64,000 bases of DNA. Source: Blastomussa wellsi. Its lineage: Eukaryota > Cnidaria > Anthozoa > Scleractinia > Plerogyridae. The notes beneath the pieces are model-generated. The model was not told the DNA's origin. It did no database searches and saw only the letters and a program-made list of their open reading frames with translations. Location: contig OX393565.1 in NCBI GenBank assembly GCA_947652115.1, positions 27,492,231 through 27,556,230 on the forward strand, given 5' to 3'. The number at the start of each line of letters is the position of its first letter. Within the stretch, counting starts at the first letter, position 1. The position numbers and the translations under genes are program-made. Shown here in pieces: positions 47,367 through 57,600 of this stretch.

Positions 47367-47545
47367 AGAGAGGTCTCGCATAAAAGCTGATGTTGAAAAT
47401 ACCGTTCGACAAAGGTGGCACTTGAAGAGGGCTTCACTGCGGCGGGAGGAACTCAATTCCAACCTGTTCCATTACCTCTACATGCTCTCTGGTACAAAAC
47501 ATGAGTTATCGTCGCTCAAACAAACTTGTTCTCACCAGTTCTCAG
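47367..47545 (+). other. Candidate orphan coding exon
   Basis: After a CAG acceptor at 47364 an open frame reads RERSRIKADVENTVRQRWH, then LKRASLRREELNSNLFHYLY and MLSGTKHELSSLKQ, and closes with a donor (TTCTCAG then GTAGGT). Charged, helical composition and both splice sites make it exon-like. I do not recognise the family, and no partner exon is visible nearby. It could be a gene fragment left between the two isomerase copies. Confidence 0.3.
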
Positions 47546-47992
47546 GTAGGTTTAAATACTGTTTAACAGCAAACTCATGGCCAGAAATTTTGACATTTCC
47601 AGACCACTACAACTAAATTCCGCTCCTTGTGGGAAATGTAATCCTTTAGGGGAATACAGTGGCCAATATTTTCGATCGCGGTTTCGTTTTCCTGAAATAT
47701 TCAGCCAGTGACCTCGTAAAAAAATTAAATTAAAGATTTTTAGCATCAATTAAAAAGAGGTCTGCCGCCTATACCGTTTTAGCAAGTTCTAATTGTTTGT
47801 ATCTTGGGATCTGATTCGTGTTCCATTTGATTCCGTTTATATTGAAATTTCATGTACAAAATTTAGTAACACCTAAACCTGAAGAAGGCTGGTCTGGCCA
47901 GCCGAAATATTGTTCAAAATATATCAAGTTTTTTCAGCCTTGCAGGAGTCTTTGACTTATCATCGTTCATTGAAATTGAGCAATAGAGGACC

Positions 47993-48114
47993 TTTTCCGT
48001 GTTTACATAGCCTCATATAGACACGAGGAAGGTTGGGAAAATTCGAGAAAGTTATGCAAACCCTCGACTGCGTAACTTTTGAGTGTTTAGATGAGGCTAT
48101 GTCAATACGGAAAA
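47993..48114. mobile_element. Short foldback element
   Basis: TTTTCCGTGTTTACATAGCC followed by TCATATAGACAC pairs with GTGTTTAGATGAGGCTATGT followed by CAATACGGAAAA. Inner arms around GAAAGTTATGCA and TGCGTAACTTT also pair. About 122 bp, non-coding. Confidence 0.65.
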
Positions 48115-49056
48115 ATTAGTTATCTATCTAAGGATCATACCAGATCATGCCAAAAGGGACAAAGATTATACCCAACTTAAGGACCGAGAAACCATACCCT
48201 ATCCCGCAGCACCTATCAGTATCAGTATATAGCCCATATATGAGAGTACCACCAGGAAAGTCGGAAAGCCTCTCTTATGGGAGACTAACACGTTTTCTCT
48301 GCAGTTAAAGTTAAAACTGAAAATCTGTAAGGGCAACTTGTGTTTTGAAAACGCGAAAATTTGGGTCAGTCGGACGACGCTAACACGGAGAAAAAAGTCG
48401 ATGGCCCAATAGTTCTGAAATAATCTCACATTATGCATGCTTAGTAACATTCTTGATAATAATTCTGCCATTATTATATGGCGTATCGATCTGTGAATTA
48501 TGGATTTCATTTATAACGAGTAAACTAATTAATCCGTTTTTTTCTTTGTTTGTTTTTTGTATGACAACGTTATTCCACTTAGGTGCACATCCAACATCGC
48601 AAGAGAGAAGATATCATTTGATCATCGCTAGATAATGACAGATAAGAGAGCTGGAAGTCAGTATAAACGCACGCGAGTCAAAAGTAAACTTGAATATCCC
48701 CAAAACATCCCATGTATATGAGTAGTTTTATAATTTCAACAACGAGACAAGTTCGCTTAAATGCTTAACAACAATAAAGAAATAAATGCATGTAAGAATG
48801 CATGATGATTTTTTTAGTGTTCTACAATTTGCATATTTTATCATACATACATACAATGATACATATGTATTGTTTATATGGTGTCTTATTCATCGTACAT
48901 CGACATTCCTCCATTATACTGAAAGCACTCATAGCAGACGGATTACTCAGTAAGTTCAATAGAATTTTCCGACCCAAAATCGACCCGAAACGGGAAAACA
49001 CAAGAGTCTGATATACAAACAATCGTTCGTTCTAGTTACAGCTATTAGATTTCGAT

Positions 49057-52000
49057 ATGAGTTTGCTATATTTTATTAAGTTTACTATTGAGTACAAAGG
49101 AATACCACAGAAACAGTTTGTTAAGACCTGGGCAACTGAGGCAGAGATAGCATTGAAAGCCAAGGAAAACGGGAGAATACAGCAAATATGGAAGGTAAGT
49201 GAACACTTTTTGGTCTTTTTTATTTAAGCGGTCGATTTGGGATGCAATGTAAACAAATATCAGTAAAGTTACTCTGAACACAAGCACAACGTCGGAATTT
49301 TAGGCCCCATTTATATGATCTCTTTACCCGAGACAACCCTCCCCCGAGTTACCCTGGGCGAGCTAACTAACTCTTCACTAAAATGTTGAAAAATTCCGCC
49401 AATCGTATATTATTGCGTTATATCCCCGCCAAAATTCGACTTTCACTTTCGATGTTCAGTTCACATTTTATGTTTTTTTTTTAATTTGTTGCCCTCGATT
49501 CGACATTAAAGTTTCACAATGCGACATTGAAGTTTCACGATCCAACTTTAGTCTTTGACAGTGCAACATTAGAGTTTCACAATGCGACATTGAAGTTTGA
49601 AAATGCGACTATGTTTGTTCACGCGACATTCCCGTCACGCATTTTCTATTTCACGCATACCATCCGACATGCTCACTTGTCAACATGCTTGGTTTTCATT
49701 TTATGCTTGTTTCCGACACGCTTCAATAATCAACCCTTTAAAAGAGAATATAATTTGGTTTTATCAACTGGGTTGATAATGTGAATTGGCCACCGTAAAG
49801 AGATTCAAGAGCTGACGTTTCGAGCGTTGACAAGCGTGCGCGCAAGATGGCCCAGTCTTAAGACAACTCCGTCGCTCTCAAATGGATCTGTTATGTTTTC
49901 TAAGGACATGATGTGAGCTTGACGCTGGCAAGGAACTCACGATCGCTTTCCGCCATATTGGTTTGCGCCCGCATTAGTACAGCGGGTTCTCTTTTAAAGG
50001 GTTGTTTATTGAAGCGTGTCGAGTGTCACGTACTTTCCGGATTTCAGGTTTTTAAGCAAAAAAAATTGCACTAAAGAAATAATATATCACCCAGCAAGGC
50101 CTCCAGTGATCGAATAAACGAGAAATTCAAAGGAAGAAGGATAACTGGTGATATACTTTAATTCAACTGACAGGGACAATTTTTTGTCATATAAACGCTC
50201 GGTAAAGTTGTCTCTTGGGGAGGGTTGTCTCGGGTCAAGCAAGGGCTGCAACAACAACAACAAACTTTATAATTATTTATTCACATTTCATTCACAATTA
50301 TATTATTCAAAGGTATTAACTTAGCTATTTGTTTATTTTATTTTCTTACCAAGAATTATTGTAACTAAGTAAATATTTTTATAGGACAGAAATGTCCAGT
50401 AGTCTCCTTTAGGCACAGGGCAGTAAGATAGTTCGACAAGTTCTGCCGTGCTTTCCCAGACCATTTAATCAAGACATTGGGGAACATAGAGCTGATAAGC
50501 GTCGCTTGTCCACCTAGAACAACAGTTGACACAATCCTGACAGTCTTTGGAATACATGACTCTGCATCTGGCATGGCAGCGATTCAAACGTATTTTAACT
50601 CCCACGTGGATTCAGTAAATCTTGAAATCTAGCCTGCGAACAGGCGAGCGAGCGAGCGAGCGAGGGAAGCCGAATTTGCGAGCGTGACCTGAGGAGCTAT
50701 GTCGCTGGGAGCCTGTTCGCAGGCCAGTACGATTCTGGCACGACGTCTAGCTTAATCAGAGCCATCTGCTGTGCTATAGTCGATCGAGCCTCAAAAGCAC
50801 CAGTCTGTAGCAAGCGTTCCCAAGCGAGCGAAGAGCTGTTAGTATGATCTGTTATCAAATATCTGGAGCTACGCAGGCTACGACCTGAACTGGACCTAAC
50901 TTTTTCATCATAAGTCATGTAGTTTTAAACGTTATCACAATGTGCGCGACAGCGTGGAGAGGGGGTATTCTGTAATGGAAATTCCCGTTGCCGAATTTGT
51001 TCCTGGGCACCCCATCCCTCCTCCTTTGCGCCCACTTAATTGATTCAGTCTATCTGGAGTGGTGTCGATGAAAACCTTTAAATTAAAAGTTTGAGAGGGT
51101 AGCTAGGGTTTGTGATAAATCACAATTTCGCTTTTTATTTTTTTTTAGTAATTTATTTTTTTCTCATCACGACTCGTTGTTTTTATGCTTTCAGGTTGTT
51201 GGAGAACGTAAAGTGTATTGTGGTAAGTGTGCTCGTGAAACTTTTAACTCGAATTCCTTAAACGAATGCGCTGTTTAGAACATTTGTTTTTGTTTCAGTG
51301 ATGAGAGTCGATAATCCTGACGACATCGACAGGCTGTCATTTCACTTGCCAATGTTTAAAGAGATGGGAGACCAAGTTCAGATGGAGGTGGCTCCTTTAA
51401 GATCTTATGCAGGATTTGCGACAGATCTGAATAAAAGAGTGAATGCTGGAGACGAGACGGTATTTGAAGACACCCCCACGGTCCGCAAAGCAGGGCTGTT
51501 TTACTGGATTACATTTTATATCGAATACCCAGGTAATGCATACATACGTACTACAGCTGCATCGTCCCCAGGCGCTGGTCGGTCAAGGCGATTCGACGGG
51601 TGAACAGGGAACGCGAGGGTTTATGGTTGGGGAGCGAGCGTGAATCGCACAATGCAAATTACACCCAATCCCACGTTGGTGTCCCTTCGATTGGGTTCAG
51701 AAGTGAAATTCCACCACATGAAAGCACATCCAAGCCTTATTCAGATTTTGAGTTTGAGCGGATTGGAGAAAAAGGAAGTCAATCAGTTGTGGTTCTTTAA
51801 AAATCCCTCAAACACGAGAGTTTGGTATGGATTGGAGGGACATCTGTCCCTCAAACGTAAATATAACATTTTCAAAACTGAACTATGTTTTTGCGTTTAA
51901 CCGAATTACTCAAATTGAATATTCGAATGCTCTTTCCACTGACTGCTTTTCGATTCAATTAGTGTAAAATATTCATTCCTAGTCCTTGCTCGTTTAGAGC

Positions 52001-52955
52001 ACGGCTAATTCGCTTTGTGGGTAACATAAAATCATCATTCTCAAAGATTCCCTTTCACTTCAATGACGTTGATTGCAAGGAGACCAGTAAGTATCCGCTT
52101 TTCGTATATTCTCAGCTCCGACTATTGCATTTCTAGCTTTTTGGCTGGCTAAAAAACTCCGACTATGAGCCAATAGTCGGAGTTTTACGTCATATGGAAA
52201 GTCGGGAGTCGGGGCGCGTGTGACCGGAAGTTGTATACTCTTTCCGGACGCTTTGTAAAATTGTGGAAATAAACATCGGCGGCAAAACCCGGTTTGAGAA
52301 TTTACTAAAATAATAATAATTGTTATATATATTTCCAAACCAACTCTCATTCAGGCAAGACGCAAGACGAACTGCTGACCATGTGGTTTCAGGAAGCTAA
52401 AGCAGCTTTGGGAGGCAAGAAAAAAGGATTGGTAGTGGACTTGTGGAAAGTGGTGGGAGAACGAAAGGTAACGTGCCACGAATTATACATTAAATGTGCC
52501 CACCCCAAGCCTCAGTGACAATAACGTCACACTCACTTCTATTTACACCTGTGGTGAATCCAGACTTCCTTCTAAGGAGGGGGGGGGGGATTTTCCGGCC
52601 CCTCGGACCTTAAATTAAAGTGGGAATTTTCCGGCCGGGCCCCTCCCCTAGATCCGCCATTGTACACGACCATTGATACAGCCTCGCGTTTTTTTTTGGA
52701 GGATGAATTCTATAAAACGAAAACAGAGACGCAGTACAAGGACAACATTTCAAATTTAGTCCATTCTGAATGGTTTAGGTTCGTGTTTTGTAGGTTTATA
52801 TCCTGTTATGTGTGGACAGCCCGTATGAAGTGGATCGCATCTCATTTGATCTGCCCATGATGAAGCAGATGGGAGACTGTATACACATGCAAGTCAAATC
52901 CATCAGGCCTTATGAAGCCTTTTATGATGATCTCAAGAAGATGGCGTCTAGCTAG
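49057..52955 (+). CDS. Tandem muconolactone-isomerase-like protein, copy C
   Basis: Five exons: 49057-49194, 51195-51222 (28-nt microexon), 51299-51532, 52355-52467, 52794-52955; phases 0,1,1,0; 224 residues. This copy shows the internal duplication best. Domain 1: MSLLYFIKFTIEYKGIPQKQ, IQQIWK, VVGERKVYC (microexon), MRVDNPDDIDRLSF, HLPMFKEMGDQ, LRSYAGFATDL. Domain 2: LFYWITFYIEYPG, DELLTMWFQEAK, VVDLWKVVGERK, LCVDSPYEVDRISF, DLPMMKQMGDC, IRPYEAFYDDL. The pattern matches the muconolactone isomerase family (one domain in bacteria, assembled as a decamer); here two domains are fused. AATAAA at 53215 may end the transcript. The substrate is unknown; aromatic catabolism in an animal would be unusual, so a different reaction or a non-enzymatic role is possible. 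Confidence 0.77.
49500..49615. repeat. ~20-bp degenerate tandem repeat
   Basis: About five units of GCGACATTGAAGTTTCACAA and variants (CAACATTAGAGTTTCACAAT) run head to tail in intron 1 of copy C. Confidence 0.65.
49715..50020. mobile_element. TIR element, GACACGCTTCAATAA ends
   Basis: GACACGCTTCAATAATCAAC then CCTTTAAAAGAGA at the left is the inverse of TCTCTTTTAAAGGGTTG then TTTATTGAAGCGTGTC at the right, about 33 bp with one or two mismatches. The interior has GGTTTTATCAACTGGGTTGA and GAGCTGACGTTTCGAGCGTT, a repeat I have seen widely in coral DNA. It lies in intron 1 of copy C. Confidence 0.75.
50631..50724. mobile_element. Short foldback with AGCCTGCGAACAGGC ends
   Basis: The left AGCCTGCGAACAGGC pairs with the right GCCTGTTCGCAGGC. 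The centre has a GCGAGCGAGCGAGCGAG repeat. About 94 bp, in intron 1 of copy C. Confidence 0.6.
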
Positions 52956-54661
52956 TTAAAACTAAATGTATTCCTTCATCAGCATTGTAAACATGATTCG
53001 AGGTGATACTGATGGGCCACCGTCAAGTGATGTCTCGAGCACAAAATTTATCCACAGAAACTGTGATGGGGCGAACGAGGCTGCAGTTAGATTTTTATAC
53101 CCTTAGCAAGGGCTTATGATCTTGTGGTTCGCTCTTATGGGGTCTATAGCTTTTTGTGTACCTCCAATGGCTTTTTACTTTGCTTTAGTATATTATTCGT
53201 AATGCCATGAATTAAATAAATTAAATAGAAAAACACTCTATAACGATCTGGGAACGTTGTACTAAAAGAAAACATAGCAAATAATCAATGCAGTGGCTTA
53301 TCCGCAGGGTGGCGGTGGCGCTTCATCTACTGTTTCCATACAAAATTGGAATTTAGAAGTGTTGGGAATGTTTGAAGGAAGAAAAAGAAAAAAAAAACAA
53401 CCTCTGAGAAAAACCGTAGCAGTAGAGACGTGTAACGCACATAGCGTGAATTTCATACGTTATAAGGCGATGTAGCAGCTCTCGAAGGTTTCGCATGAAT
53501 GGCTCGGTACCCTGCGTGAAAACAATGACACAAACAACAGGAACAATACCCCTAGCCCCAAAACAACAGCAACTGCCACCAGTAGAATTACAAGCTTACG
53601 AGAACTGCTACATCACGGGGACGGCTACAGTTTGAGTTATCTTCATAGAGTTATAGCGTGGAGTTAGAGTTAAAGACTGCCAAAATCTTGAATTCAGGAT
53701 TTTGGCAGTTTTTAACTCTAACTCTAAGCCATAACTCTACTGAAATAACTCTATTGCCAGTTGACCTCCTACATCACCAACGACCGTTATATGGGAATGT
53801 TGCTAAAACGTGGAATGGGGAATTATAATGGGAAATTGAAAATCACAAATTATAGATTGTCAATTGCAAATGAGAACTGAAAATTTTTGTAGATGTGAGA
53901 TATGTTTGTGCGTACTTGGAAGTTTTTTAAATTTTTTAGATTTATTTTCTTTTCATCGAAAGCGCGCGCAATCGATGGTTGAAGTATTACTGATGAGCGT
54001 GCCCAGGTGAGTGCATACTTCAGTCTTTCTTTTGTTTTTATCAAAGAAAATTTCTTTGCATCTTAAACCAAAAAGGAAAAACATCAAGGTGGGTGGGTTT
54101 CAAGCAGGTTTATAACGGATGCCGGGTTATTAAATAACTCAGTTTGCCTGTTCGACTTTCTCAACTGAAGTCATTCGCTTCTAGCTTCCGATTTGGCAGT
54201 TGATCAGTTTCGCGGCGTTTCGCGCTCTATGTTTGTTAGCAACTCTTTTTGCTCGCATTCGTTTCGAGGGAATACTGATACTGATTTAACTTTTCTCCAG
54301 ACTTTCTATTGAAATGCTTTTAGTTCACTGAATCAGTGGAGAAATTCCTAAAGTCATCCAATTGATGATCAAATCAGTGAGAATAAAGTGAGAATTTAAA
54401 GCTTCTCTTTCATTCCTCATTTACAGTTGACCACGAGCAGTTTTTTTAGTTACCATTTTTCATTTCCCATTTTCAGTTTTCCCATTTCAATTGCCGACCT
54501 CCTAATGCAAAGTATTTGTCTTTAATCATCCGATGTGACGACTTTATACAAACGATTATACTTTTATTCAGACGATTTTATACAAAGTAATAAATGACGC
54601 AGTTCTTGCCGTTTGTTAGTGTTGTTTTCTACGAGGAGAAGAGACATCCTCACAAGCATTA
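52956..54661. other. Intergenic region between isomerase copy C and MED17
   Basis: Two genes on opposite strands converge here. Apart from the hairpin at 53645-53736 and an AATAAA for copy C (53215), nothing coding is seen. On the minus strand a TTTATT at 54563 could be the MED17 poly(A) signal, about 95 bp past its stop. Confidence 0.55.
53645..53736. repeat. Long near-perfect hairpin
   Basis: AGTTATAGCGTGGAGTTAGA then GTTAAAGACTGCCAAAATC pairs with GATTTTGGCAGTTTTTAACT then CTAACTCTAAGCCATAACT, leaving a loop of about 12 bp (TTGAATTCAG). It looks like a foldback MITE with almost no unique centre. Confidence 0.75.
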
Positions 54662-57600
54662 TTAGTACATCTCTGTAGCCAACAATAAAAACAATTTCTG
54701 TACAATAGTTCTTCCTGGCATTTTGGACCAATGTACTTCGACAAAGTCTCCACCTAAGCTCCCCCAGTTCATGTTCCCTAACAACTCCGGCGCCACTCCA
54801 TGAGGGACCCGAGGGCGCCTGACCAGAATGCTCACACCGCTGGTCGGTCCTGTACGGACTGCAACAGCTCTGGAACAAAACAAATTAAAACATCTTTACT
54901 ACACACTACGGTAACGTTTTCTTCTTTCATTGTTGTTTAGGCAAGACGAAATATTTTCAGTGCTACAAGCTAATGGAATACCAAAGCTTGTGAAATTGAT
55001 TTCTTACTTGGAGCCATTTGGTGACTTGACCATCAATCCACCCACGTGACCTTGTCGTTCTTTTGGTCCAGTGCCCACGTGATGGCTACAATGTATGACG
55101 TGCCAGCCCAGGCTCTGCGCTACTGAGTGCGCTACTGACAGACGATGATTGCAGACCTGAGAAATCAGAATTGGTAACATCTGAATTAAAATCAATTTAC
55201 ATACAAAGATGCAATCACTACCAGTGGTAAAAAGCTTGCCAAAAATAGAAGCGCAATTCCATACTACATATTTGATAGATTCGCCCATTCACACTTCACC
55301 ATAACGATAGCTTCAGTTCTTTTTTTCTTTTCACTGTGGGCCTCCTTTTCTAAAAGTTACAAGAGGGCCATTTTCGTTTGGGCGGTACGCTAGTTCGGTG
55401 GAAATGAGTTTCAGATCTATCCGGAATAATATGGACGGCGCCTAAAAGTAACGAAAGCGACAATAAACAAAAGCTTGTCATGTACCTGACTCAGAATGAA
55501 ATCCTCTAGATCTTGAGCATGAGTGGACAAGTCTAAACTCTCGCCATCGGCGTTAACAACATGGATCCCTCGAATTCCTACTTGCAGCTGAAATGACGAT
55601 CTGCAGATAAAAACCTGTATTTTAAAATTACAGTGGAACACCGTTAATACGGTCACCCGACACCAACAGGCCCTAAATAAATGGCCGTATTAACGGGGTA
55701 GGGTCAAATTTCATAACTGGTTCTGACAGATATTCGCACTTTTGAACAACTATAAATTATTTAATAAACATCCAAAATACAGAAACTTCAATTCGTACAA
55801 TAACTGTTAACCAAGGGAATGTTGAGGAACATCAAGTACTGTATTAAGAATACGTATTTGGTTCGAGTGGCCGTATTAACGGGGTAAAATTATGAAGGAT
55901 TATGCGGGTTGGGATTTCAGAATGTGGCCGTTGGTCGCATGAACGGGGTTCCACTGTAGTATCAAGATTCTCCCCAATTTGAAAAAGAACGGAAACTGAA
56001 CGAAAATTCACAACTTTGAAGCCAGGTGATAACTGCAGCAAACTAACCTTGCAAGATTTCCAACCTCTGGAGATGTGATGTGAATACTGGCTAGTGTAGT
56101 AGTATGACAGCCAATACGGCTCCAGTGGCACGTGATACGCGGGTCCGTGAGTCTCGCCTTCAGTGAATCAACCACCTCTACAGCCCTGCCGTCAAATGTG
56201 TAAACAATAACTATACATGTGACATGGTAGTAATATGGCCATCATTTAACTGTTTTCATGTTATTATGAGGAGAATTCTTGGTGTAAGTTCACCTCTCCC
56301 TCCTTCATATAGAACTTCTATTAGCCTCACCCATACATACATACACACATACAACCATTATTTTTATTTTTTGTTGTAGTTCAATTTGACACTGAACAAT
56401 TTGGTATTTCGGTGATTGTATTACATTCATTATCATAATATATTCGCTTGTAGGGTCGTGCAATTGAAAATTAAAAAATAGAACATTAATTAAATTTAAA
56501 GATAAAAAAGATAGAATACTTTAAATCGTTAATAACTTTTGTTTGACTATTAACTATCCCTCTCCCTTGTTGGGTAAAAGGTAAATTCTGCATTGGGGGG
56601 CCTAGTGGCCCATCAGGCCAGAGCTTATGCCGGTTTCTGTAGCATGAAGCGACAGAGAGTATTTCTACTCCCCCCTGGATGGGATGCTAGTCCATTGCAG
56701 GGTTACCCCCCAGCAGTAAATTCGCCAGTACCCATTTACACCTGGGCGAAGAGAGGCACTGTTAGAGTAAAGTGTCTTGCCCAAGAACACAACGCAGTGC
56801 CCCGGCTAGAGGCTCGAAACCAGACCGTTCCGAGTCCAGCGCATTAACCATTAGGCCACTGCGCCCCCCACCCCTTGTTGGGTACTGTCCTGAAAAGTTC
56901 CTACCTTCTTTGAAGCACTTTGTGTCTTGAAATATTCAATACAGTTTCCAGAAGACCCTCGCTGTTGAATGAAAGAATAGGAAAAATGATTGACCAATGT
57001 TGAATCCTAGCAACATACTCAGCGCACGCGTATATTTTGTCAATTCAAGATGGCATCTATTTATTAGACAAGGGAAGACAAAACACAGAAGGATTTGTAA
57101 ATGCAATATAAAATCAAGACGTCATCCTGGTCACCCCTCTTAACACATATTCAGGCTAACATATATTATCCAGTTGCCCAAACATGCCCAAAGGTATATT
57201 AAAATGAATTGGCGGTATTCATGTTAGTCTCTAAAGGATGTAACGATCTACAAAATGCACCAACCTCTGCAGATGTGGAGCTACCTCAGTTGCAGTCAGT
57301 GCTGAGGGTCCAGCAAGGCACAGCCTCTTGTTGCCACCCTGCATGGGGTGTGCTGTGACAGGGTGCAGGGTCACGAGAGTCTGTGACTGATGATGTTGTT
57401 TTCTGAGAAGAGAGTGAAGAGCGTACTCCAGAGAATGGGCGCGAGGTGCTTTATCCTGATGTGTAAGTTGCAATATAAGAAACACCTCTATAATAAATTA
57501 CTTCTATGTAGTGTACTGTACTTGCATGTAGTGTGCGGTAAAAACTGGATTATCTACAGTCAGAACCTTCAAATAATGTTTACTTGATTTATTTACTTAG

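Larger units (their letters stand above)
46819..49056. other. Intergenic region between isomerase copies B and C
   Basis: It contains the 3' end of copy B, a candidate orphan exon (47367-47545), a short MITE (47993-48114), and a CCTGAAGAAGGCTGG repeat tail near 47878. No complete gene is seen. Confidence 0.5.
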
